From contig CP114489.1 in the NCBI GenBank assembly GCA_027186245.1, forward strand, positions 6,517,501 through 6,581,500: 64,000 nucleotides of DNA. Reading direction: 5' to 3'. The notes under the pieces were generated by a model that was not told the origin of the DNA, did no database searches, and saw only the letters and a list, made by a program, of their open reading frames with translations. Source of the DNA: Coriaria nepalensis. Taxonomy: Eukaryota > Streptophyta > Magnoliopsida > Cucurbitales > Coriariaceae. Made by a program: the position numbers and the translations under genes. Positions 22,844 through 38,731 of the stretch are shown here, in pieces (the first letter of the stretch is position 1; every line of letters begins with the position of its first letter).

Positions 22844-25800
22844 ACATGCCTTGGTCTTTAGGAGATGCGTGTGCATTTGTTCCTCTTTAAAATCATATCA
22901 ATGGGTCACCTAGAGCCACTGAATCATATGAAGGCGATTCGAACAAATTCTATTTTCGTACTTCAAATATGAGTTTCGTGCATAACATGCTATTGGTATT
23001 TGGGGGATGCATGTGCACTTGTTTCACTTTAAAATGATGTCAATGAGTCACCTAAATCCAATGAATCATGTGAAAGTGATTCGAACAATTTCTATTTTCG
23101 TACCTCAAGCACGAGTTTCGTGCACAACATGCTATTAGTATTTGGGGGATGCTTGTGTATTTGTTTCACCTTAAAATGACGTGAATGAGTCACCTGAAGC
23201 CAATGAATAATATGAAGGTAATTCGAACAAATTCTATTTTCGTAGCTCAAACACGAATTTCGTGCACAACATGTTATTAGTATTTCGGGGATGCATGTGC
23301 ATTTGTTTAACCTTAAAATGATGTGAATGAGTCATCTAAAGCCAATGAATAATATGAAAGGTGATTCAAGCGAATTCTATCTTCGTACTTCAAACATGAA
23401 TTTGGTGCACAACATGCTATTGGTATTTGGGGGATGTGTGTGCTTTTGTTTCACCTTAAAATCATGTGAATAAGTCACCTAAAGCAAATGATTCTTATGA
23501 AGGTGATTCGAACGAATTACATTTTCGTACTTCAAGCACGAGTTTGGTGGACAACCTGCTTTTTGCATTTAGGGGATACGTGTGTATTTGTTTCACCTTA
23601 AAATCATGGCAATGTGTCGCCTAAATCTAATGAATCATATGAAGGCGATTCGAACGAATTCTATTTTCGTACTTCAAACACGAGTTTTGTGCACAACGTG
23701 CTATTCGTCTTTGGGGGATGCATGTGCATTTGTTTCACCTTAAGGGGGTGTGAATGATTCACTAAAGGCCAATGAATAATATGAAGGCGATTCAATGAAT
23801 TCTATTTTCGTACTTTAAACATGAGTCTTGTGCTCAACATGCCTTGGTCTTTAGGAGATGCGTGTGCATTTGTTCCTCTTTAAAATCATATCAATGGGTC
23901 ACCTAGAGCCACTGAATCATATGAAGGCGATTCGAACAAATTCTATTTTCGTACTTCAAATATGAGTTTCGTGCATAACACGCTATTGGTATTTGGGGGA
24001 TGCATGTGCACTTGTTTCACTTTAAAATGATGTCAATGAGTCACCTAAATCCAATGAATCATGTGAAGGTGATTAGAACGAATTCTATTTTCGTACTTCA
24101 AACATGGGTTTCGTGCACAACATGCTATTGGTATTCCGGGGATGCATGTGCATTTGTTTCACTGTAAAATGATGTGAATGAGTCACCTAAAACCAATTAA
24201 TCATATAAAAGTGATTCGAACGAATTCTATTTTCGTACTTCAAGCACGAGTTTCGTGCACAACATGCTATTAGTATTTGGGGGATGCTTGTGTATTTGTT
24301 TCGCCTTTAAAATGATGTGAATGAGTCACCTAAGGCTAATGAATCATATGAAGGTGATTGAAACGAATTCTATTTTTGTAATTCAAACACATGTTTTATG
24401 CGCAACATGCTGTTGATATTCGGGGGATGCATGTGCACTTGTTTCACTTTAAAATGATGTCAATGAGTCACCTAAAGCCAATGAATCATGTGAAGGTGAT
24501 TAGAACGAATTCTATTTTCGTACTTCAAGCACGAGTTTGGTGCACAACACGCTATTGATATTCGGGCGATGCATGTGCGTTTGTTTCACCTTAAAATGAT
24601 GGGAATGAGTCACGTAAAGCCAATGAATAATATGAAGGCGATTCAAATGAATTCTATTTTCGTACTTCAAACATGAATTTGGTGCACAACATGCTATTGG
24701 TATTTGGGGGATGTGTGTGCTTTTGTTTCACCTTAAGGGGGTGTGAATGATTCACTAAAGGCCAATGAATAATATGAAGGCGATTCAATGAATTCTATTT
24801 TCGTACTTTAAACATGAGTCTTGTGCTCAACATGCCTTGGTCTTTAGGAGATGCGTGTGCATTTGTTCCTCTTTAAAATCATATCAATGGGTCACCTAGA
24901 GCCACTGAATCATATGAAGGCGATTCGAACAAATTCTATTTTCGTACTTCAAATATGAGTTTCGTGCATAACATGCTATTGGTATTTGGGGGATGCATGT
25001 GCACTTGTTTCACTTTAAAATGATGTCAATGAGTCACCTAAATCCAATGAATCATGTGAAAGTGATTCGAACAATTTCTATTTTCGTACCTCAAGCACGA
25101 GTTTCGTGCACAACATGCTATTAGTATTTGGGGGATGCTTGTGTATTTGTTTCACCTTAAAATGACGTGAATGAGTCACCTGAAGCCAATGAATAATATG
25201 AAGGTAATTCGAACAAATTCTATTTTCGTAGCTCAAACACGAATTTCGTGCACAACATGTTATTAGTATTTCGGGGATGCATGTGCATTTGTTTAACCTT
25301 AAAATGATGTGAATGAGTCATCTAAAGCCAATGAATAATATGAAAGGTGATTCAAGCGAATTCTATCTTCGTACTTCAAACATGAATTTGGTGCACAACA
25401 TGCTATTGGTATTTGGGGGATGTGTGTGCTTTTGTTTCACCTTAAAATCATGTGAATAAGTCACCTAAAGCAAATGATTCTTATGAAGGTGATTCGAACG
25501 AATTACATTTTCGTACTTCAAGCACGAGTTTGGTGGACAACCTGCTTTTTGCATTTAGGGGATACGTGTGTATTTGTTTCACCTTAAAATCATGGCAATG
25601 TGTCGCCTAAATCTAATGAATCATATGAAGGCGATTCGAACGAATTCTATTTTCGTACTTCAAACACGAGTTTTGTGCACAACGTGCTATTCGTCTTTGG
25701 GGGATGCATGTGCATTTGTTTCACCTTAAGGGGGTGTGAATGATTCACTAAAGGCCAATGAATAATATGAAGGCGATTCAATGAATTCTATTTTCGTACT

Positions 25801-28800
25801 TTAAACATGAGTCTTGTGCTCAACATGCCTTGGTCTTTAGGAGATGCGTGTGCATTTGTTCCTCTTTAAAATCATATCAATGGGTCACCTAGAGCCACTG
25901 AATCATATGAAGGCGATTCGAACAAATTCTATTTTCGTACTTCAAATATGAGTTTCGTGCATAACACGCTATTGGTATTTGGGGGATGCATGTGCACTTG
26001 TTTCACTTTAAAATGATGTCAATGAGTCACCTAAATCCAATGAATCATGTGAAGGTGATTAGAACGAATTCTATTTTCGTACTTCAAACATGGGTTTCGT
26101 GCACAACATGCTATTGGTATTCCGGGGATGCATGTGCATTTGTTTCACTGTAAAATGATGTGAATGAGTCACCTAAAACCAATTAATCATATAAAAGTGA
26201 TTCGAACGAATTCTATTTTCGTACTTCAAGCACGAGTTTCGTGCACAACATGCTATTAGTATTTGGGGGATGCTTGTGTATTTGTTTCGCCTTTAAAATG
26301 ATGTGAATGAGTCACCTAAGGCTAATGAATCATATGAAGGTGATTGAAACGAATTCTATTTTTGTAATTCAAACACATGTTTTATGCGCAACATGCTGTT
26401 GATATTCGGGGGATGCATGTGCACTTGTTTCACTTTAAAATGATGTCAATGAGTCACCTAAAGCCAATGAATCATGTGAAGGTGATTAGAACGAATTCTA
26501 TTTTCGTACTTCAAGCACGAGTTTGGTGCACAACACGCTATTGATATTCGGGCGATGCATGTGCGTTTGTTTCACCTTAAAATGATGGGAATGAGTCACG
26601 TAAAGCCAATGAATAATATGAAGGCGATTCAAATGAATTCTATTTTCGTACTTCAAACATGAATTTGGTGCACAACATGCTATTGGTATTTGGGGGATGT
26701 GTGTGCTTTTGTTTCACCTTAAGGGGGTGTGAATGATTCACTAAAGGCCAATGAATAATATGAAGGCGATTCAATGAATTCTATTTTCGTACTTTAAACA
26801 TGAGTCTTGTGCTCAACATGCCTTGGTCTTTAGGAGATGCGTGTGCATTTGTTCCTCTTTAAAATCATATCAATGGGTCACCTAGAGCCACTGAATCATA
26901 TGAAGGCGATTCGAACAAATTCTATTTTCGTACTTCAAATATGAGTTTCGTGCATAACATGCTATTGGTATTTGGGGGATGCATGTGCACTTGTTTCACT
27001 TTAAAATGATGTCAATGAGTCACCTAAATCCAATGAATCATGTGAAAGTGATTCGAACAATTTCTATTTTCGTACCTCAAGCACGAGTTTCGTGCACAAC
27101 ATGCTATTAGTATTTGGGGGATGCTTGTGTATTTGTTTCACCTTAAAATGACGTGAATGAGTCACCTGAAGCCAATGAATAATATGAAGGTAATTCGAAC
27201 AAATTCTATTTTCGTAGCTCAAACACGAATTTCGTGCACAACATGTTATTAGTATTTCGGGGATGCATGTGCATTTGTTTAACCTTAAAATGATGTGAAT
27301 GAGTCATCTAAAGCCAATGAATAATATGAAAGGTGATTCAAGCGAATTCTATCTTCGTACTTCAAACATGAATTTGGTGCACAACATGCTATTGGTATTT
27401 GGGGGATGTGTGTGCTTTTGTTTCACCTTAAAATCATGTGAATAAGTCACCTAAAGCAAATGATTCTTATGAAGGTGATTCGAACGAATTACATTTTCGT
27501 ACTTCAAGCACGAGTTTGGTGGACAACCTGCTTTTTGCATTTAGGGGATACGTGTGTATTTGTTTCACCTTAAAATCATGGCAATGTGTCGCCTAAATCT
27601 AATGAATCATATGAAGGCGATTCGAACGAATTCTATTTTCGTACTTCAAACACGAGTTTTGTGCACAACGTGCTATTCGTCTTTGGGGGATGCATGTGCA
27701 TTTGTTTCACCTTAAGGGGGTGTGAATGATTCACTAAAGGCCAATGAATAATATGAAGGCGATTCAATGAATTCTATTTTCGTACTTTAAACATGAGTCT
27801 TGTGCTCAACATGCCTTGGTCTTTAGGAGATGCGTGTGCATTTGTTCCTCTTTAAAATCATATCAATGGGTCACCTAGAGCCACTGAATCATATGAAGGC
27901 GATTCGAACAAATTCTATTTTCGTACTTCAAATATGAGTTTCGTGCATAACACGCTATTGGTATTTGGGGGATGCATGTGCACTTGTTTCACTTTAAAAT
28001 GATGTCAATGAGTCACCTAAATCCAATGAATCATGTGAAGGTGATTAGAACGAATTCTATTTTCGTACTTCAAACATGGGTTTCGTGCACAACATGCTAT
28101 TGGTATTCCGGGGATGCATGTGCATTTGTTTCACTGTAAAATGATGTGAATGAGTCACCTAAAACCAATTAATCATATAAAAGTGATTCGAACGAATTCT
28201 ATTTTCGTACTTCAAGCACGAGTTTCGTGCACAACATGCTATTAGTATTTGGGGGATGCTTGTGTATTTGTTTCGCCTTTAAAATGATGTGAATGAGTCA
28301 CCTAAGGCTAATGAATCATATGAAGGTGATTGAAACGAATTCTATTTTTGTAATTCAAACACATGTTTTATGCGCAACATGCTGTTGATATTCGGGGGAT
28401 GCATGTGCACTTGTTTCACTTTAAAATGATGTCAATGAGTCACCTAAAGCCAATGAATCATGTGAAGGTGATTAGAACGAATTCTATTTTCGTACTTCAA
28501 GCACGAGTTTGGTGCACAACACGCTATTGATATTCGGGCGATGCATGTGCGTTTGTTTCACCTTAAAATGATGGGAATGAGTCACGTAAAGCCAATGAAT
28601 AATATGAAGGCGATTCAAATGAATTCTATTTTCGTACTTCAAACATGAATTTGGTGCACAACATGCTATTGGTATTTGGGGGATGTGTGTGCTTTTGTTT
28701 CACCTTAAGGGGGTGTGAATGATTCACTAAAGGCCAATGAATAATATGAAGGCGATTCAATGAATTCTATTTTCGTACTTTAAACATGAGTCTTGTGCTC

Positions 28801-31800
28801 AACATGCCTTGGTCTTTAGGAGATGCGTGTGCATTTGTTCCTCTTTAAAATCATATCAATGGGTCACCTAGAGCCACTGAATCATATGAAGGCGATTCGA
28901 ACAAATTCTATTTTCGTACTTCAAATATGAGTTTCGTGCATAACATGCTATTGGTATTTGGGGGATGCATGTGCACTTGTTTCACTTTAAAATGATGTCA
29001 ATGAGTCACCTAAATCCAATGAATCATGTGAAAGTGATTCGAACAATTTCTATTTTCGTACCTCAAGCACGAGTTTCGTGCACAACATGCTATTAGTATT
29101 TGGGGGATGCTTGTGTATTTGTTTCACCTTAAAATGACGTGAATGAGTCACCTGAAGCCAATGAATAATATGAAGGTAATTCGAACAAATTCTATTTTCG
29201 TAGCTCAAACACGAATTTCGTGCACAACATGTTATTAGTATTTCGGGGATGCATGTGCATTTGTTTAACCTTAAAATGATGTGAATGAGTCATCTAAAGC
29301 CAATGAATAATATGAAAGGTGATTCAAGCGAATTCTATCTTCGTACTTCAAACATGAATTTGGTGCACAACATGCTATTGGTATTTGGGGGATGTGTGTG
29401 CTTTTGTTTCACCTTAAAATCATGTGAATAAGTCACCTAAAGCAAATGATTCTTATGAAGGTGATTCGAACGAATTACATTTTCGTACTTCAAGCACGAG
29501 TTTGGTGGACAACCTGCTTTTTGCATTTAGGGGATACGTGTGTATTTGTTTCACCTTAAAATCATGGCAATGTGTCGCCTAAATCTAATGAATCATATGA
29601 AGGCGATTCGAACGAATTCTATTTTCGTACTTCAAACACGAGTTTTGTGCACAACGTGCTATTCGTCTTTGGGGGATGCATGTGCATTTGTTTCACCTTA
29701 AGGGGGTGTGAATGATTCACTAAAGGCCAATGAATAATATGAAGGCGATTCAATGAATTCTATTTTCGTACTTTAAACATGAGTCTTGTGCTCAACATGC
29801 CTTGGTCTTTAGGAGATGCGTGTGCATTTGTTCCTCTTTAAAATCATATCAATGGGTCACCTAGAGCCACTGAATCATATGAAGGCGATTCGAACAAATT
29901 CTATTTTCGTACTTCAAATATGAGTTTCGTGCATAACACGCTATTGGTATTTGGGGGATGCATGTGCACTTGTTTCACTTTAAAATGATGTCAATGAGTC
30001 ACCTAAATCCAATGAATCATGTGAAGGTGATTAGAACGAATTCTATTTTCGTACTTCAAACATGGGTTTCGTGCACAACATGCTATTGGTATTCCGGGGA
30101 TGCATGTGCATTTGTTTCACTGTAAAATGATGTGAATGAGTCACCTAAAACCAATTAATCATATAAAAGTGATTCGAACGAATTCTATTTTCGTACTTCA
30201 AGCACGAGTTTCGTGCACAACATGCTATTAGTATTTGGGGGATGCTTGTGTATTTGTTTCGCCTTTAAAATGATGTGAATGAGTCACCTAAGGCTAATGA
30301 ATCATATGAAGGTGATTGAAACGAATTCTATTTTTGTAATTCAAACACATGTTTTATGCGCAACATGCTGTTGATATTCGGGGGATGCATGTGCACTTGT
30401 TTCACTTTAAAATGATGTCAATGAGTCACCTAAAGCCAATGAATCATGTGAAGGTGATTAGAACGAATTCTATTTTCGTACTTCAAGCACGAGTTTGGTG
30501 CACAACACGCTATTGATATTCGGGCGATGCATGTGCGTTTGTTTCACCTTAAAATGATGGGAATGAGTCACGTAAAGCCAATGAATAATATGAAGGCGAT
30601 TCAAATGAATTCTATTTTCGTACTTCAAACATGAATTTGGTGCACAACATGCTATTGGTATTTGGGGGATGTGTGTGCTTTTGTTTCACCTTAAGGGGGT
30701 GTGAATGATTCACTAAAGGCCAATGAATAATATGAAGGCGATTCAATGAATTCTATTTTCGTACTTTAAACATGAGTCTTGTGCTCAACATGCCTTGGTC
30801 TTTAGGAGATGCGTGTGCATTTGTTCCTCTTTAAAATCATATCAATGGGTCACCTAGAGCCACTGAATCATATGAAGGCGATTCGAACAAATTCTATTTT
30901 CGTACTTCAAATATGAGTTTCGTGCATAACATGCTATTGGTATTTGGGGGATGCATGTGCACTTGTTTCACTTTAAAATGATGTCAATGAGTCACCTAAA
31001 TCCAATGAATCATGTGAAAGTGATTCGAACAATTTCTATTTTCGTACCTCAAGCACGAGTTTCGTGCACAACATGCTATTAGTATTTGGGGGATGCTTGT
31101 GTATTTGTTTCACCTTAAAATGACGTGAATGAGTCACCTGAAGCCAATGAATAATATGAAGGTAATTCGAACAAATTCTATTTTCGTAGCTCAAACACGA
31201 ATTTCGTGCACAACATGTTATTAGTATTTCGGGGATGCATGTGCATTTGTTTAACCTTAAAATGATGTGAATGAGTCATCTAAAGCCAATGAATAATATG
31301 AAAGGTGATTCAAGCGAATTCTATCTTCGTACTTCAAACATGAATTTGGTGCACAACATGCTATTGGTATTTGGGGGATGTGTGTGCTTTTGTTTCACCT
31401 TAAAATCATGTGAATAAGTCACCTAAAGCAAATGATTCTTATGAAGGTGATTCGAACGAATTACATTTTCGTACTTCAAGCACGAGTTTGGTGGACAACC
31501 TGCTTTTTGCATTTAGGGGATACGTGTGTATTTGTTTCACCTTAAAATCATGGCAATGTGTCGCCTAAATCTAATGAATCATATGAAGGCGATTCGAACG
31601 AATTCTATTTTCGTACTTCAAACACGAGTTTTGTGCACAACGTGCTATTCGTCTTTGGGGGATGCATGTGCATTTGTTTCACCTTAAGGGGGTGTGAATG
31701 ATTCACTAAAGGCCAATGAATAATATGAAGGCGATTCAATGAATTCTATTTTCGTACTTTAAACATGAGTCTTGTGCTCAACATGCCTTGGTCTTTAGGA

Positions 31801-34759
31801 GATGCGTGTGCATTTGTTCCTCTTTAAAATCATATCAATGGGTCACCTAGAGCCACTGAATCATATGAAGGCGATTCGAACAAATTCTATTTTCGTACTT
31901 CAAATATGAGTTTCGTGCATAACACGCTATTGGTATTTGGGGGATGCATGTGCACTTGTTTCACTTTAAAATGATGTCAATGAGTCACCTAAATCCAATG
32001 AATCATGTGAAGGTGATTAGAACGAATTCTATTTTCGTACTTCAAACATGGGTTTCGTGCACAACATGCTATTGGTATTCCGGGGATGCATGTGCATTTG
32101 TTTCACTGTAAAATGATGTGAATGAGTCACCTAAAACCAATTAATCATATAAAAGTGATTCGAACGAATTCTATTTTCGTACTTCAAGCACGAGTTTCGT
32201 GCACAACATGCTATTAGTATTTGGGGGATGCTTGTGTATTTGTTTCGCCTTTAAAATGATGTGAATGAGTCACCTAAGGCTAATGAATCATATGAAGGTG
32301 ATTGAAACGAATTCTATTTTTGTAATTCAAACACATGTTTTATGCGCAACATGCTGTTGATATTCGGGGGATGCATGTGCACTTGTTTCACTTTAAAATG
32401 ATGTCAATGAGTCACCTAAAGCCAATGAATCATGTGAAGGTGATTAGAACGAATTCTATTTTCGTACTTCAAGCACGAGTTTGGTGCACAACACGCTATT
32501 GATATTCGGGCGATGCATGTGCGTTTGTTTCACCTTAAAATGATGGGAATGAGTCACGTAAAGCCAATGAATAATATGAAGGCGATTCAAATGAATTCTA
32601 TTTTCGTACTTCAAACATGAATTTGGTGCACAACATGCTATTGGTATTTGGGGGATGTGTGTGCTTTTGTTTCACCTTAAGGGGGTGTGAATGATTCACT
32701 AAAGGCCAATGAATAATATGAAGGCGATTCAATGAATTCTATTTTCGTACTTTAAACATGAGTCTTGTGCTCAACATGCCTTGGTCTTTAGGAGATGCGT
32801 GTGCATTTGTTCCTCTTTAAAATCATATCAATGGGTCACCTAGAGCCACTGAATCATATGAAGGCGATTCGAACAAATTCTATTTTCGTACTTCAAATAT
32901 GAGTTTCGTGCATAACATGCTATTGGTATTTGGGGGATGCATGTGCACTTGTTTCACTTTAAAATGATGTCAATGAGTCACCTAAATCCAATGAATCATG
33001 TGAAAGTGATTCGAACAATTTCTATTTTCGTACCTCAAGCACGAGTTTCGTGCACAACATGCTATTAGTATTTGGGGGATGCTTGTGTATTTGTTTCACC
33101 TTAAAATGACGTGAATGAGTCACCTGAAGCCAATGAATAATATGAAGGTAATTCGAACAAATTCTATTTTCGTAGCTCAAACACGAATTTCGTGCACAAC
33201 ATGTTATTAGTATTTCGGGGATGCATGTGCATTTGTTTAACCTTAAAATGATGTGAATGAGTCATCTAAAGCCAATGAATAATATGAAAGGTGATTCAAG
33301 CGAATTCTATCTTCGTACTTCAAACATGAATTTGGTGCACAACATGCTATTGGTATTTGGGGGATGTGTGTGCTTTTGTTTCACCTTAAAATCATGTGAA
33401 TAAGTCACCTAAAGCAAATGATTCTTATGAAGGTGATTCGAACGAATTACATTTTCGTACTTCAAGCACGAGTTTGGTGGACAACCTGCTTTTTGCATTT
33501 AGGGGATACGTGTGTATTTGTTTCACCTTAAAATCATGGCAATGTGTCGCCTAAATCTAATGAATCATATGAAGGCGATTCGAACGAATTCTATTTTCGT
33601 ACTTCAAACACGAGTTTTGTGCACAACGTGCTATTCGTCTTTGGGGGATGCATGTGCATTTGTTTCACCTTAAGGGGGTGTGAATGATTCACTAAAGGCC
33701 AATGAATAATATGAAGGCGATTCAATGAATTCTATTTTCGTACTTTAAACATGAGTCTTGTGCTCAACATGCCTTGGTCTTTAGGAGATGCGTGTGCATT
33801 TGTTCCTCTTTAAAATCATATCAATGGGTCACCTAGAGCCACTGAATCATATGAAGGCGATTCGAACAAATTCTATTTTCGTACTTCAAATATGAGTTTC
33901 GTGCATAACACGCTATTGGTATTTGGGGGATGCATGTGCACTTGTTTCACTTTAAAATGATGTCAATGAGTCACCTAAATCCAATGAATCATGTGAAGGT
34001 GATTAGAACGAATTCTATTTTCGTACTTCAAACATGGGTTTCGTGCACAACATGCTATTGGTATTCCGGGGATGCATGTGCATTTGTTTCACTGTAAAAT
34101 GATGTGAATGAGTCACCTAAAACCAATTAATCATATAAAAGTGATTCGAACGAATTCTATTTTCGTACTTCAAGCACGAGTTTCGTGCACAACATGCTAT
34201 TAGTATTTGGGGGATGCTTGTGTATTTGTTTCGCCTTTAAAATGATGTGAATGAGTCACCTAAGGCTAATGAATCATATGAAGGTGATTGAAACGAATTC
34301 TATTTTTGTAATTCAAACACATGTTTTATGCGCAACATGCTGTTGATATTCGGGGGATGCATGTGCACTTGTTTCACTTTAAAATGATGTCAATGAGTCA
34401 CCTAAAGCCAATGAATCATGTGAAGGTGATTAGAACGAATTCTATTTTCGTACTTCAAGCACGAGTTTGGTGCACAACACGCTATTGATATTCGGGCGAT
34501 GCATGTGCGTTTGTTTCACCTTAAAATGATGGGAATGAGTCACGTAAAGCCAATGAATAATATGAAGGCGATTCAAATGAATTCTATTTTCGTACTTCAA
34601 ACATGAATTTGGTGCACAACATGCTATTGGTATTTGGGGGATGTGTGTGCTTTTGTTTCACCTTAAGGGGGTGTGAATGATTCACTAAAGGCCAATGAAT
34701 AATATGAAGGCGATTCAATGAATTCTATTTTCGTACTTTAAACATGAGTCTTGTGCTCA
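22844..34759. repeat. Six apparently identical A-B dimers (dimers 5-10)
   Basis: Dimers start at 22844, 24830, 26816, 28802, 30788 and 32774, each 1986 bp. All carry g in A4 (23370, 25356, 27342, 29328, 31314, 33300), three T's in B1 and the A5-like end of B5. I saw no difference among them. This is the most uniform stretch of the alternating zone and probably its most recently amplified part. Confidence 0.9.
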
Positions 34760-37700
34760 ACATGCCTTGGTCTTTAGGAGATGCGTGTGCATTTGTTCCT
34801 CTTTAAAATCATATCAATGGGTCACCTAGAGCCACTGAATCATATGAAGGCGATTCGAACAAATTCTATTTTCGTACTTCAAATATGAGTTTCGTGCATA
34901 ACATGCTATTGGTATTTGGGGGATGCATGTGCACTTGTTTCACTTTAAAATGATGTCAATGAGTCACCTAAATCCAATGAATCATGTGAAAGTGATTCGA
35001 ACAATTTCTATTTTCGTACCTCAAGCACGAGTTTCGTGCACAACATGCTATTAGTATTTGGGGGATGCTTGTGTATTTGTTTCACCTTAAAATGACGTGA
35101 ATGAGTCACCTGAAGCCAATGAATAATATGAAGGTAATTCGAACAAATTCTATTTTCGTAGCTCAAACACGAATTTCGTGCACAACATGTTATTAGTATT
35201 TCGGGGATGCATGTGCATTTGTTTAACCTTAAAATGATGTGAATGAGTCATCTAAAGCCAATGAATAATATGAAAGGTGATTCAAGCGAATTCTATCTTC
35301 GTACTTCAAACATGAATTTGGTGCACAACATGCTATTGGTATTTGGGGGATGTGTGTGCTTTTGTTTCACCTTAAAATCATGTGAATAAGTCACCTAAAG
35401 CAAATGATTCTTATGAAGGTGATTCGAACGAATTACATTTTCGTACTTCAAGCACGAGTTTGGTGGACAACCTGCTTTTTGCATTTAGGGGATACGTGTG
35501 TATTTGTTTCACCTTAAAATCATGGCAATGTGTCGCCTAAATCTAATGAATCATATGAAGGCGATTCGAACGAATTCTATTTTCGTACTTCAAACACGAG
35601 TTTTGTGCACAACGTGCTATTCGTCTTTGGGGGATGCATGTGCATTTGTTTCACCTTAAGGGGGTGTGAATGATTCACTAAAGGCCAATGAATAATATGA
35701 AGGCGATTCAATGAATTCTATTTTCGTACTTTAAACATGAGTCTTGTGCTCAACATGCCTTGGTCTTTAGGAGATGCGTGTGCATTTGTTCCTCTTTAAA
35801 ATCATATCAATGGGTCACCTAGAGCCACTGAATCATATGAAGGCGATTCGAACAAATTCTATTTTCGTACTTCAAATATGAGTTTCGTGCATAACACGCT
35901 ATTGGTATTTGGGGGATGCATGTGCACTTGTTTCACTTTAAAATGATGTCAATGAGTCACCTAAATCCAATGAATCATGTGAAGGTGATTAGAACGAATT
36001 CTATTTTCGTACTTCAAACATGGGTTTCGTGCACAACATGCTATTGGTATTCCGGGGATGCATGTGCATTTGTTTCACTGTAAAATGATGTGAATGAGTC
36101 ACCTAAAACCAATTAATCATATAAAAGCGATTCGAACGAATTCTATTTTCGTACTTCAAGCACGAGTTTCGTGCACAACATGCTATTAGTATTTGGGGGA
36201 TGCTTGTGTATTTGTTTCGCCTTTAAAATGATGTGAATGAGTCACCTAAGGCTAATGAATCATATGAAGGTGATTGAAACGAATTCTATTTTTGTAATTC
36301 AAACACATGTTTTATGCGCAACATGCTGTTGATATTCGGGGGATGCATGTGCACTTGTTTCACTTTAAAATGATGTCAATGAGTCACCTAAAGCCAATGA
36401 ATCATGTGAAGGTGATTAGAACGAATTCTATTTTCGTACTTCAAGCACGAGTTTGGTGCACAACACGCTATTGATATTCGGGCGATGCATGTGCGTTTGT
36501 TTCACCTTAAAATGATGGGAATGAGTCACGTAAAGCCAATGAATAATATGAAGGCGATTCAAATGAATTCTATTTTCGTACTTCAAACATGAATTTGGTG
36601 CACAACATGCTATTGGTATTTGGGGGATGTGTGTGCTTTTGTTTCACCTTAAGGGGGTGTGAATGATTCACTAAAGGCCAATGAATAATATGAAGGCGAT
36701 TCAATGAATTCTATTTTCGTACTTTAAACATGAGTCTTGTGCTCAACATGCCTTGGTCTTTAGGAGATGCGTGTGCATTTGTTCCTCTTTAAAATCATAT
36801 CAATGGGTCACCTAGAGCCACTGAATCATATGAAGGCGATTCGAACAAATTCTATTTTCGTACTTCAAATATGAGTTTCGTGCATAACATGCTATTGGTA
36901 TTTGGGGGATGCATGTGCACTTGTTTCACTTTAAAATGATGTCAATGAGTCACCTAAATCCAATGAATCATGTGAAAGTGATTCGAACAATTTCTATTTT
37001 CGTACCTCAAGCACGAGTTTCGTGCACAACATGCTATTAGTATTTGGGGGATGCTTGTGTATTTGTTTCACCTTAAAATGACGTGAATGAGTCACCTGAA
37101 GCCAATGAATAATATGAAGGTAATTCGAACAAATTCTATTTTCGTAGCTCAAACACGAATTTCGTGCACAACATGTTATTAGTATTTCGGGGATGCATGT
37201 GCATTTGTTTAACCTTAAAATGATGTGAATGAGTCATCTAAAGCCAATGAATAATATGAAAGGTGATTCAAGCGAATTCTATCTTCGTACTTCAAACATG
37301 AATTTGGTGCACAACATGCTATTGGTATTTGGGGGATGTGTGTGCTTTTGTTTCACCTTAAAATCATGTGAATAAGTCACCTAAAGCAAATGATTCTTAT
37401 GAAGGTGATTCGAACGAATTACATTTTCGTACTTCAAGCACGAGTTTGGTGGACAACCTGCTTTTTGCATTTAGGGGATACGTGTGTATTTGTTTCACCT
37501 TAAAATCATGGCAATGTGTCGCCTAAATCTAATGAATCATATGAAGGCGATTCGAACGAATTCTATTTTCGTACTTCAAACACGAGTTTTGTGCACAACG
37601 TGCTATTCGTCTTTGGGGGATGCATGTGCATTTGTTTCACCTTAAGGGGGTGTGAATGATTCACTAAAGGCCAATGAATAATATGAAGGCGATTCAATGA

Positions 37701-38731
37701 ATTCTATTTTCGTACTTTAAACATGAGTCTTGTGCTCAACATGCCTTGGTCTTTAGGAGATGCGTGTGCATTTGTTCCTCTTTAAAATCATATCAATGGG
37801 TCACCTAGAGCCACTGAATCATATGAAGGCGATTCGAACAAATTCTATTTTCGTACTTCAAATATGAGTTTCGTGCATAACACGCTATTGGTATTTGGGG
37901 GATGCATGTGCACTTGTTTCACTTTAAAATGATGTCAATGAGTCACCTAAATCCAATGAATCATGTGAAGGTGATTAGAACGAATTCTATTTTCGTACTT
38001 CAAACATGGGTTTCGTGCACAACATGCTATTGGTATTCCGGGGATGCATGTGCATTTGTTTCACTGTAAAATGATGTGAATGAGTCACCTAAAACCAATT
38101 AATCATATAAAAGCGATTCGAACGAATTCTATTTTCGTACTTCAAGCACGAGTTTCGTGCACAACATGCTATTAGTATTTGGGGGATGCTTGTGTATTTG
38201 TTTCGCCTTTAAAATGATGTGAATGAGTCACCTAAGGCTAATGAATCATATGAAGGTGATTGAAACGAATTCTATTTTTGTAATTCAAACACATGTTTTA
38301 TGCGCAACATGCTGTTGATATTCGGGGGATGCATGTGCACTTGTTTCACTTTAAAATGATGTCAATGAGTCACCTAAAGCCAATGAATCATGTGAAGGTG
38401 ATTAGAACGAATTCTATTTTCGTACTTCAAGCACGAGTTTGGTGCACAACACGCTATTGATATTCGGGCGATGCATGTGCGTTTGTTTCACCTTAAAATG
38501 ATGGGAATGAGTCACGTAAAGCCAATGAATAATATGAAGGCGATTCAAATGAATTCTATTTTCGTACTTCAAACATGAATTTGGTGCACAACATGCTATT
38601 GGTATTTGGGGGATGTGTGTGCTTTTGTTTCACCTTAAGGGGGTGTGAATGATTCACTAAAGGCCAATGAATAATATGAAGGCGATTCAATGAATTCTAT
38701 TTTCGTACTTTAAACATGAGTCTTGTGCTCA
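34760..38731. repeat. Dimers 11-12 with the B3 c marker
   Basis: Two 1986 bp dimers keep g in A4 (35286, 37272) and the A5-like B5. They add T to C in B3 (36128, 38114; aaaagcgatt), which creates a CpG. They are the last units with the A4 g marker. Confidence 0.9.
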